NCBI GenBank assembly: GCA_963920635.1
Contig: OY987298.1
Span: 109,993,309 to 110,057,308, forward strand
Length of the DNA stretch: 64,000 bases
Direction of reading: 5' to 3'
DNA from: Pseudeuparius sepicola
Taxonomy: Eukaryota > Arthropoda > Insecta > Coleoptera > Anthribidae
Below the pieces are notes generated by a model, which did no database searches, was not told the DNA's origin, and worked only from the letters and a program-made list of their open reading frames with translations. A program made the position numbers and the translations under genes. Positions within the stretch are counted from its first letter, which is position 1; each line of letters starts with the position of its first letter. Shown one piece after another: positions 9,829-18,735 of the stretch.

Positions 9829-11146
9829 AGAGCTGGCTACATGAAGTAGGGGTCACTCGGTAAAGTGGGAATTTGAGCATTTATAGGTTCCGTTGTTACT
9901 GACATGGCGAGAGGCGGGCGGGCAGAAGGCACCCTGGAAGACTAAAGTGAGGGTAGGGGGTTAAACATGCAATTTTTTTGTAAAAAAATTGATAAGGTAA
10001 AGTGTTGAAAATTTGCAGGATAATCGGACACAAACAATTATGTGACTGAGTAAACTTCTGCCAATTTATACATTTATTCTGTAACTAAAAATAACACCAG
10101 TTGCAAAACGGCAGAAGGCTAGTTGGAAGAATTAGGGAGATATGGCAAATAGTAAGTGCGTTGATGGCCCACTCGAATAATTACTTTACCTACCTATATT
10201 TTATTTCATCAAGTACACTTCTGGCAATTTGTCAGCATTTTTTACGATAATTCAGTATACTATTTGTCAATTGCCAGAAGTCAATTACGAAGACATACGT
10301 AAACCAATAATTTTATTAATGAAAAAATATTACTACTAATTTCATTTCTATTAAAATGATATTTATAATTTTGAATATTTTTCGAAAATTACTTTCAAAT
10401 CATGTTTGAATTTTCAGTAGGTATACTGTTAAACCAGAAGTCAATTACGAAAACATTAATGGTTATAGTATAATAACATGGAAATAATTTTATTTTTCCT
10501 CGTAATGAAATATACAGGGTGTTCCTAAATATCATGTACATACGGAAGGAGGTAATTCTTTGGCTTATTTCATGACTACAATTTCATATAAACATAGGCC
10601 CGCAAACGCTTCGTTGCCGATCTAGAATGTGTTGAAATTTCAAGATTTTTTTAGTTTTTCTTTATAGCTCCTACAGTTTATGAGATATTTAGCTCAAATT
10701 TTGACTATAGGTTACGCTATAGGGCCTACATCATTGGGCATGCCAATTGGTTGTGTGAATCTACAGGGGGATATTTTTTCAGGGGTCATGCCCCCTTTTC
10801 TGCCCCTGAACATTTTTGCGGTGTACCGCTGGTAGATTCTAAAGTACAAAATAAATTTCTTGTGTTGTTTAAAAACTTTTTGGTTTCTTTCAGTATTTTC
10901 GTACCTGCGACCATTATAAAAAAAAAGCTGTTTTCTGTAATTCCCTAGATGAAATTAAAATTTTAAAATTAGTCTAGTAGGCTCTGGCTTTATTTTTATA
11001 ATCTCTTGTTTTCATTAATTTCTGATCTGACAGTTCGCATTTGAAATCGTAACTTGTGTCTGCATAGGTATGTTTATAAATTAAAGGTTTCAGTTTTAAC
11101 TGTAAAGTCTAAAAGTGTTTTAAATACTCATTATAATCTCGTAACA

Positions 11147-11254
11147 ATGCCAAATTTCACGAATTCTGAAATGGCTGAGATGCATTTCATCTATGGCCTT
11201 GCGAATGGAAATGCAAGAGATGCTAGTTTGTCATTTAGGTTTTTTGTATTGTAA
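11147..11254 (+). pseudogene. DUF4817-type N-terminal domain of a mariner-like transposase (truncated)
   Basis: From ATG 11147 the frame reads 35 codons. The segment EMAEMHFIYGLANGNARDA closely follows the helix-turn-helix 'DUF4817' domain (pattern YADMxFVYGxxNGNARxA) that begins many arthropod Tc1/mariner-like transposases. The frame stops soon after and no DDE domain follows before the inverted arm starts, so this is an internally deleted copy. It sits in the loop of the fold-back element, showing that at least one ACAGGGTGT-ended family here derives from this transposase lineage. Confidence 0.6.
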
Positions 11255-12011
11255 TAAATTATTGCTACAAAAACTACTAAAAATTTTCATTTCATTCATT
11301 TTCATGTTGCAAATTACAAAAAATTGTTATTAATTTTTTTTGTTTCGATAATGGTCGCAGATACGACAGAACAGGAAATTTATGTTGTATTTTAGAATCT
11401 ACCACCGGTGCACCGCAAAAAAGTTCAGTGGCAAAAAAGGGAGCATGACTCCTGAAAAAATATCTCCCTGTAGATTCTCACAACCATTTGGCATGCCCAA
11501 TGATGTAGGCCCTAGAGCGTAACCTATATTCATAATTTGAGATAAATATCTCATAAACTGTAGGAGCTTTAAAGAAAAAACTAAACAACTCTTGAAATTT
11601 CAACACCCTGTAGATCGAAGCGTTTGCGGACCTAAAGTACGTTTCACGAATTATGGCGTACACGTCATCAATTTTTGTATCAATCAGAGACACAAGACCT
11701 ATTCTTATACGCCCAGAACTGATTTACTGCATACACCCTTTTGTCTTTGATTAGTCGACATCGTATAGCGTAGAGTTCATAACCGCCGTCTCGGGAAGGA
11801 TATGCCAGCAGCTGTCACAGCATAAATGTAGAAATTCTGTCATTTTGTGCGTATTTTTAAGAATTTTCTTTGTTTTCAAGTTTGGCTCTTAGTTTTTACT
11901 TGTTCTTGTTGTGGATTATTTTGCTATAAGTTTTGTAATAATAGTTCGGCTTTGGTAATATCTGTTACCGCGTTACGGGTCTGTGAATAAACATTTTCTA
12001 ATAATCTTAAG

Positions 12012-13329
12012 ATGCATGGCTACAGACTATTTAATTTGCAAGCCAGAGAAATTGTAGCGAAGTTATTAAATTATTTCAAAGATGAAAAACGCAACGGAGC
12101 ACCACTTTTACCAGTTCACGCAGTCCAAGAGGTAAATTGCAAATATTATGGCAGTAGGTAGTGATTACGGAATCAAATATTTTTCAGCGTGTTTCTCAAG
12201 CTGTGGGCATTAGTTTACGCACTGTGTCCAACTACTTCTGCCGCGAAATATGGACCTCGACAAAAAAAAAACAGAGACTTGCCAGAGGAAACGAAAATGG
12301 AAGTCAGAAATGTTATTTATAATATGTATTAAGAAAGTAAGTTTGCATTCTAGTTGAATTCTGTGTGTGTGTAGTTAAATGTTAAATTTTCTTTCACGTT
12401 TCTACATTGCTATAATTAGATAGTCAGACTATTTTCAAGGCGCGGTAAAATTTATAATCATAATATATAAAAGTAAAACCACACACATACCTAATATTAT
12501 AACTTCTCTAAAAAGGTGATGGTAAAACGCATTATTTTACAATGTAAATTTGGGTGAATTCGTCGGGGTGGTATATCTGATTGCGTTTTACAAGTAGAAT
12601 CCTTGTTTATATAAATAAGGGTAAAATGTGTTAATGCAAGGAAAAGAGCAGACAAAATTGTCTAAAATGCAAAAGATATTTAGGAGTTTTGTATCTGGGT
12701 TCATGTTTTAGACAACAACTTTTAAATTAACAAATTACCTTATATCAAAATTTTCTTACAATGTATTTGTTTTAGGGTTAAGGGTAGCTGGAGTGGGTTA
12801 GAGTTAAACATATATATTTTTTAAATTTTAAATTTATTTATTATTTATAGAAAAGCACCTAACTCTGAAGACTTTGAGGGAGGAATTGGCTATTACAGTA
12901 CCGCTTGATATTAGTAAGTCATCCTTGGGTCGTTTATTACCACAGATTGGTTTTAAATATAAAAAGGACGACAACCGCAGGGCGTTAATGGAAAAGGGTC
13001 AGATTGTCTTGAGAAGAGCAGAGTTACTGCGGAAATATAAAAATAATTAAAACTCTGAGTTGAAGCGGCAAGTTGTTTTCCTTGACGAAACTTGGATATT
13101 TGCAAGAGGAAACCAAAAACGATCTTGGCAGGATGAATCCATAAAGAGCGTTCGAAGACCTGAGGGATACCAAGGAAAGCGCTTTATAATTTTGCATGCT
13201 GGTCATAATAAACGATTTGTGGACAACGCTTCCCTTGTTTATTCCACTCGGTCAAAACTAGCCGACTACCACGGAGACATGAATGGCGACATTTTTCTAA
13301 AATGGGTTAAGGAAATACTTGTTCGCTAG
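12012..13329 (+). pseudogene. Tc1/mariner-like transposase with introns (inactive)
   Basis: Three exons fit GT-AG junctions. Exon 1 is 12012-12131 (CAAGAG/GTAAAT), exon 2 is 12188-12336 (TTTTCAG before, AAA/GTAAGT after) and exon 3 begins at 12851 after TTATAG. Exons 1-2 give a helix-turn-helix (VSQAVGISLRTVSNYF). Exon 3 carries the start of a DDE_3 domain: VVFLDETWIF has the first catalytic Asp, and YQGKRFIILHAG and DYHGDMNGDIFLKWV follow. Damage is a frameshift in exon 2 after about residue 66, a stop at 13048-13050, and truncation at 13327-13329 before the second and third catalytic acidic residues. The missing C-terminal half probably lay where the palindromic insertion and duplicated segment now stand. 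Introns are uncommon in Tc1/mariner transposases. Confidence 0.85.
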
Positions 13330-14210
13330 TCACTTCTTTTTCCACAACGTAATTTTTTACAGGAATTCACCCAATCCAACACAGAGTGAGAATAATGATA
13401 AATTCAGGCGTATAAAAATACGCCTGCCGCTTTTTAGTCTTATTGTTAAAAAAATATAGGTACCTAGTTTACAAATAAACTAAACAAACACGGTTTAATA
13501 GCAAACCCAACTAATAAGTAAAAAATAATAATAGCAAACCGAATTTTATTGTAAAAAAGAAGCGTGGGGTGCATGACATCAATTGTTATAAATATTTCAT
13601 TAGTAGCTATTGATAAAAGTAGAGTTATTATAAAAATATAGTAAAAAGCACCCATGCTTTTTTTTACAATAAAATTTGGTTTGCTATAATTATTTTTTAC
13701 TTTTTAGTTCGGTTTGCTATTAAAGCGTGTTTTTTAGTTTTTTAAACTATATTTTTAAATTTATTTTTGGTTTGATGTATCTGTTATTAATATACCTATG
13801 TACTTTATCTGTGTTCATATATTTATTTCAAAATTTGTTTATTTACCCTAATATGTTTATATTCTTTGTGTTTAATAAGTTCTTAAAAGATGTGGCCAAA
13901 ATTTTGATTTTGGATTTAGTTGTATTTACTTATCTTTTGTCTTTATAACATCCTTTTAGTTAGCTACGTACATACATTAGTTAGCAACATTGCTATAACT
14001 GGATAGTCAGACTATCACTTTACAATTTCAAGGCATGGTAAAATGTATATAATATATAAAAATAGGTCTGTGATGGTAAAACGCATTATTTTACAATTAA
14101 AATTTGGGTGAATTTACCGGCTAAAACGCATTATGTTACAATTAAAATATGGGTGAAGTCCCCGAGTGAAAGGACTGGTATATCTGGTTGCTTATACAAG
14201 TATAAATTTT
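12405..14210 (+). repeat. Direct repeat of about 200 bp inside the Tc1 element
   Basis: 12405-12610 and 13990-14210 share long stretches in the same orientation: GATAGTCAGACTAT, GATGGTAAAACGCATTATTT and GGTATATCTG. The second copy also contains an internal tandem duplication of about 45 bp (TAAAACGCATTATKTTACAA at about 14086 and 14124). The first copy lies within intron 2 of the transposase. Confidence 0.75.
13484..13737. mobile_element. Palindromic MITE nested in the Tc1 element
   Basis: Arms of about 95 bp pair closely (ACACGGTTTAATAGCAAACC on the left against GGTTTGCTATTAAAGCGTGT on the right), around a loop near 13580-13640. It lies just 3' of the truncated transposase exon. No coding capacity. 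Confidence 0.75.
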
Positions 14211-14453
14211 CCCCATTTAAATCTACGGCACTGGAGGATGCAGCCTCGATTTGATTGATTCAGTGACGTAAATTGATGACGTGTACGCCATAATTCGTGA
14301 AACGTACTTTATGTTTATATGAAGTTTTAGTCATGAAATAAGCCAAAGAATTATTCTAATTCTAAAATTCTAATTTTATATTAACCTTAATATTAATTTC
14401 ATTTTATTTTATTTTTCACTAATACTAATTTTATTTTAAATATTTACATTATA

Positions 14454-14635
14454 TACTCCGGTATATAACCTTCATTTTCCATGTTTTCATTAAAGTCAAT
14501 ATCCTGATCGCTGTCGTATACATCATCTTCAGCTGAAAGTAGAAATTAATAATTTAATAAATTTTATAAATTTTTGAAATCAAATTCAAAATTACCTTCC
14601 GAATCGTCACTATCAATGACAACGTCTTTCACTGA
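14454..14635 (-). pseudogene. C-terminal acidic exons of a transposase-like protein
   Basis: On the minus strand two tiny exons are bounded by clean signals: TTTTTCAG, an exon to GGAAG/GTAATT, then CTTTCAG and an exon ending in TAA. Joined in phase they encode an acidic tail with 'VVIDSDDSEAEDDVYDSD' followed by about 20 residues and a stop. A comparable Asp/Ser-rich tail (SSDSSEDSG) ends the Tc1-type remnant at 16.3 kb, so this is most likely the 3' end of the outer element's transposase. Its upstream exons with the catalytic domain are not present. Confidence 0.55.
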
Positions 14636-15155
14636 AAAATATTCAAAATTATAAATATCATTTTAATAGAAATGAAATTAGTCGTCATATTTTTTCATTA
14701 ATAAAATTGGTTTACATATGTCTTTGTAATTAACTTCTGGCAATTGACAAATAGTATACTGAATTATCGTAAAAAATGCTGACAAATTGCCAGAAGTGTA
14801 CTTGATGAAATAAAATATAGGTAGGTAAAGTAATTATTCGAATGGGCCATCGACGCACTTACTATTTGCCATATCTCCCTAATTCTTCCAACTAGCCTTC
14901 TGCCGTTTTGCAACTGGTGTTATTTTTAGTTACAGAATAAATGTATAAATTGGCAGAAGTTTACTCAGTCACATAATTGTTTGTGTCCTTATCAATTAAA
15001 AAAAAATTGTGTGTTTAACCCCCTATCCTCACTTTAGTCTTCCAGGGTGCCTTCTGCCCGCCCGAATCTCGCTATGTCAGTAAAAAAGGAACCTATAAAT
15101 GATCAAATTTCCACTTTACCGAGTGACCCCTACTCCACATAGCCAGCTCTTAGAC

Positions 15156-16285
15156 TAAAGCTAATCGAAGTTAAATCTAACTAATAAATAAGTTTTAGGA
15201 TTATAATTAAAGCCAATTAGGAGCATTAATCAACTTTAATACTCATATCAAGTGACTGACACTTCAAGAAACTGTTTGTACTTGATGATAAAGTTAAGGT
15301 GAAACTCAGATAATTTTAAAACTCTCCTACACTAAGTTGAGTCTTAAAATTGGATCGCTTCGGATATTAACACCTTACATGATTGTATTTACGTTAAGAG
15401 GTGATGATTTCTTCGATGCCTACGGTTTCACAGTCTCAACAGCCTGCAATGTTGAAGCTTGTTGACTAGCTCTTACCTCAGGCTTGTTTTTGTGCCGATG
15501 TCCAGCTGTCACTGCATTGGCACTATAATAGCCAGTAGAACGGTTCTGGCATCATCTGACTTAGCAATTGATGACATGCTTCTCTTGAAGTTTTGAACAT
15601 GTAGGAAAATAGAGAAGCAACAGACAAAGTCCATACACAAAACAGTCTAGTGTCACTGGTGTTAATAATAATATTTAAAATAAAAAATATTGACTTATAT
15701 TTAAAGCACTAACTGTTATTACTACAAAATTTTATTAATGAGAATATACAGTAAACTTAATTTAAAACAAGCTGGCCCAATTTTTTTAATCACAAAATCA
15801 AGGATAAGATTCTCTAAAGAATGAAATAAACCTACATTTGCAATGCAAAATATTTCTAGGTATAAATCAGCTACAAACAGCTGTTCTCTCCGATAAGATG
15901 GATTAAAAATGAAGATTTTAATTTAAAGTTAATTCGAAATATTGAAAAATAATTAACGACATTATAGTATAGCTAATAAATATTCAATATCTCTAAAACA
16001 TTATTTTTCACAAGTGATAGAACATATGCTTTGTACAAAATAAAATCCGATGCACGTCATCGTGCATGTCATTGTATTGGTTGCGTTAGGAGACACAGTT
16101 TTACCGCATAGATAGAAATGTGGCAGAATTCAAAAAGTGTTGCAATAGTAGGTAAACTGTTTAAAATAAAAATAAAAAGAATTAGTTTTTAGTTACCTGA
16201 TCAAAATAATAAGAAATTAAATAGTAATTGTTTGTAGTTTGTCAATAACTTTATTTACTATAATTATGATACATGCATTAAAGAA
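15156..16285. other. Intronic stretch without a secure feature
   Basis: A less AT-rich piece at 15380-15620 translates on the minus strand to 'MFKTSREACHQLLSQMM', faintly like the N-terminal helix of Harbinger nucleases, but it is too short to assign. The remainder is AT-rich filler. Confidence 0.35.
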
Positions 16286-16289
16286 ACAT

Positions 16290-16610
16290 AAAAACGTTTA
16301 ACCTGAATCCTCACTAGAATCACTGCTATCATTAGTAAATGATGGTGGAATCTCTTGTCTATCCAATATCATGCTCCCTTTCAGACAATTTCATAATTTC
16401 TTCTTTAGTATACCTGATTGTGTTCTTCCACATTTCTGGAGTAACACTTTGTATCTGTTAATATTTATTTGCAATTCCCCAAATGTGCTTAGTTGGGTTA
16501 AAAATGCAATGGTATGGTGGAAGACTTACACTTTATGACCATACTGTTCTGCTAAGTCATGTACCAAATATCTTGCTACATGCTGCAAAAGTGTATAAAA
16601 TCGGTATTTT
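16290..16610 (-). pseudogene. Tc1/mariner-like transposase, C-terminal fragment
   Basis: Minus-strand translation gives 'HVARYLVHDLAEQYGHKV', then after a one-base shift 'LPPYHCIFNPTKHIWGIA', which is the last catalytic block of DDE_3 transposases. 'VTPEMWKNTIRYTKEEIMK' and an acidic tail SSDSSEDSG ending in a stop near 16300 follow. The position normally held by the third acidic catalytic residue (NPIE in the family) is Lys here (NPTK), and there is at least one frameshift and one stop. It could be the complement of the transposase family truncated at 13.3 kb, but it lies outside that element's TIRs and in the opposite orientation. Confidence 0.75.
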
Positions 16611-17313
16611 CATAAATATTATTAATAAATAACTTACTTACTTCTCTAACCGCAGTTAAAGGTATGTCGAAACGTCAGCAGAATTCTGCCAACCCCTATG
16701 AATATGGAAACATGTCTAAATCGCTGGTAGAACTACCAACCCAATAATATCCATCAAATTTAAATTTCAGTACACCAAATCATTTCATATTCTTGAATAA
16801 TATTTAGTAACACAATTTTCGTCTTCGATGACTGCATCGGATTTTGTTTTGTATGAGCCATTGCTAACATACAATTGGAACTTGACAATACTACATTTGA
16901 AGGAGTCGCCAATACAAGGCTATAGATTTTTCAATGGAAAGTAAAACCAAAGTAATTTTTGTGCCCTGATGAGGTTGTTATATGACAATTCTTAAATTGT
17001 ATCAAAATTTTTACTTTTAACGTTGCTGTTTAAAAGCTCAAAAATTAAATTTCCTGTTTTCCCTGAAAAGTTTCAGAAGAAAACATTAAGTGAAACTCCG
17101 AAATTTTTCCTATATACTTAAGTACATATACTATAATATGCATACTTTTCTGTCGAATGCTCTCAAAAATTCTCGATTATTATTATTTTAATAACTTCAT
17201 ACCATGCTCCAGGGGTCCAACTTTACCCTTGGTTAAAATATTTGTATGGGCCAAAGACTCACCCTCTATAATAGTATAGAATAGCACTATAAAATTTATT
17301 TTCTTTCAACTAG
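16611..17313 (+). other. Distal sax intron
   Basis: Noncoding AT-rich sequence. The acceptor TTCTTTCAACTAG ends at 17313, immediately before the last coding exon. Confidence 0.6.
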
Positions 17314-17469
17314 GTGTTAAACGGTATGGGAAAATTGATGCGGGAATGCTGGTATCAGAACCCGTGCGCCCGACTGACAGCTCTTAGAATTAAGAAAAAC
17401 CTCCTAAAATTAGCCACAGCTAGTTCTGATAACTTAATAGCAGAAGAAGATATGGAAGTGTGTGTGTAG
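17314..17469 (+). CDS. sax: Saxophone/ALK2-type receptor, last coding exon
   Basis: The exon begins in phase 0 after CAACTAG and encodes 51 residues followed by TAG. It contains kinase subdomain [22 protein letters not shown], with the invariant Arg ([10 protein letters not shown]) that closes the kinase fold in type I receptors. The exon junction fits the receptor family exactly: previous exon ...NRWTSDL, this exon [12 protein letters not shown]..., compare NRWFSDPTLTSLAKLMKEC in ALK2. The tail after the kinase is slightly longer and more acidic ([12 protein letters not shown]) than in vertebrate ALK2, and it ends in Cys-Val. The frame is intact, with no sign of decay, so the 7.8-kb transposon-filled intron is presumably spliced normally. 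Confidence 0.93.
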   Translation: MLNGMGKLMRECWYQNPCARLTALRIKKNLLKLATASSDNLIAEEDMEVCV

Positions 17470-18071
17470 AGAGGCAGCATGAGTAGTGAGACTGGGAGAA
17501 TGTTAGTTGTTAAATGAAAAATCATGTAACATAATATTTTTTGTAAGAATTACAATAATACATCATAAGACTAAAAAGAAAAGTAGGCTAAATAAGGAAA
17601 GGCAGGTGCTGAATTTATAATGAATGCAGCATTTATGTTGTGTTGGATATTGGTTAGGAAAATTAATAATAGTTTCACCTCCAGGACAAATTATATTTTT
17701 GTTATCGGCAAGAACTAAAAAGTAACATACAGAGTATTTCAGAATATAATGCAAATATTTACCACTTTTACCAAGTAAAAGTTGATTTATGAAATTTGGC
17801 CTTATTTGGTCAGACAAAACCCTGTTAGTAAGAGGGTTTAAATTGAAAACATTACACAAATCATCCGTTATAATTTTGTGCATTTCTGAAACATTCTGCA
17901 TTCATATTTTTTAGATTTTATCCCTGGGGTTTCATATTTCTTCCAAAGTTTTTATTGGCTTTAGAGACAATTTTTAACAGACATAAAAATTCTGTTGATT
18001 TCTGCATATATCACTTGGAGAGGAAATTAATGCTGAAATATCCTATTGTCATTTATTTATACATATGCATC

Positions 18072-18112
18072 GTTTATATATTACAATGTTAAAATCATTG
18101 TAATATATAAAC
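18072..18112. repeat. Perfect 17-bp stem-loop in the sax 3' UTR
   Basis: GTTTATATATTACAATG at 18072-18088 pairs completely with 18096-18112 across a 7-nt loop. It is too short for a canonical animal pre-miRNA. It could be a UTR regulatory stem or a micro-MITE. Confidence 0.7.
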
Positions 18113-18711
18113 AATACTGCTGTAAGTAAAAATGACGACAGATTACTTCGGCTATAATATTTTTTGTTCTTTTTAGTGTAAAAATTATAAAATGTCCCAG
18201 TTAAACTTTCATGCAGAATTTTTTTATGCTTTATGTTAGTAATTTTTAATATAATGTGTTAGTTGTCTCTTCAGTCCGTATCATACATTTGACTAAAACC
18301 ATAGACAAAGCTACATCTAGACTGTCAGAGCCAATGTTGAAATTTCCACAAAGTACACCAAATAATTTGCATACAATTATAAAAATCCTGTAAAATGCTG
18401 TGAATTTTAAGACATTCAAATGTGTCTGTTTTAATTTGTTTTTATTCTATATTTAAAGTTTGAAATTTTGTCTAACAGGATTTTTTGCGGGCAGTTTTAA
18501 CATTGCCTTTCTGACTATCTGTGTTTCCTTTGATCTATGCTAAAAGCCACAAACAGAAATTTTTACATGTGCCAAATGTACTTTTTTATATTTCTAATTT
18601 TATGTGACATGTTACAGCCATATTATTATTTAGGTTGGACTATATTTTGTTTATTGTGCCATTCAATTTTGAACCTTGAAAAATGTGTGTTAATAATATA
18701 TTTACATTTTA

Positions 18712-18717
18712 AATAAA
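18712..18717 (+). terminator. Probable sax polyadenylation signal
   Basis: Canonical AATAAA, about 1.24 kb after the stop codon and followed by T-rich sequence. Confidence 0.5.
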
Positions 18718-18735
18718 ATTGTTTTCGACTTTTGA

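Larger units (their letters stand above)
11635..14309 (+). mobile_element. Tc1/mariner element, 2675 bp, with 40-bp perfect TIRs
   Basis: The ends 11635-11674 and 14270-14309 are exact inverted repeats over 40 bp (outermost AAGTACGTTTCACGAATTAT). They are flanked by TA duplications at 11633-11634 and 14310-14311, which split the right arm of the host fold-back element precisely. Inside are three exons of a transposase on the plus strand, a nested palindromic insertion (13484-13737) and a direct repeat of about 200 bp (12405-12610 and 13990-14210). Despite the perfect TIRs, the coding region is dead. If transposase were supplied in trans, the element could still be mobilisable. Confidence 0.9.
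10513..14345. mobile_element. Fold-back element with ACAGGGTGT end and DUF4817-like start, split by a Tc1 insertion
   Basis: The left arm runs from ACAGGGTGTTCC at 10513 to about 10925. Its inverted copy occupies about 11350-11632 and resumes at 14310-14345 after a 2.7-kb insertion. The pairing is unambiguous (for example CATCATTGGGCATGCCAA against TTGGCATGCCCAATGATG, and GGCTTATTTCATGACTA against its complement at 14330). The unique middle at 10926-11345 carries the start of a DUF4817-type helix-turn-helix ORF. The outermost right tip, including the second ACAGGGTGT-type end, is missing or too diverged. Confidence 0.75.
9829..15150. mobile_element. Outer long-TIR DNA transposon hosting nested insertions
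   Basis: The left arm (about 9829-10390) and right arm (about 14636-15150) are inverted copies over more than 500 bp. Landmarks are AGAGCTGGCTA against TAGCCAGCTCT at the tips, a GGGCGGGCAGAAGGCACCCT block, and paired ACTTCTGGCAATT motifs in mid-arm. The flanks share TAGAC (9822-9826 and 15151-15155), a possible target duplication with a 2-bp offset. The interior holds short spliced exons of a transposase tail on the minus strand (14454-14635), then a DUF4817-type element, then a complete-ended Tc1/mariner copy. The 5' part of its own transposase appears deleted. Confidence 0.75.
17470..18735 (+). other. sax: sax 3' UTR (inferred)
   Basis: After the stop, about 1.25 kb of AT-rich sequence leads to the first clear AATAAA on this strand, at 18712-18717, followed by a T/G-rich stretch. 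The region holds a 17-bp hairpin (18072-18112) and a segment at 18430-18545 that resembles 58320-58435, so part of the UTR derives from a dispersed repeat. The end is inferred from the signal only. Confidence 0.55.

Noticed and set aside
18072..18112. Pre-miRNA in the sax 3' UTR
   Set aside because: The stem is only 17 bp with a 7-nt loop, below the length needed for a canonical animal precursor, and flanking pairing is poor.
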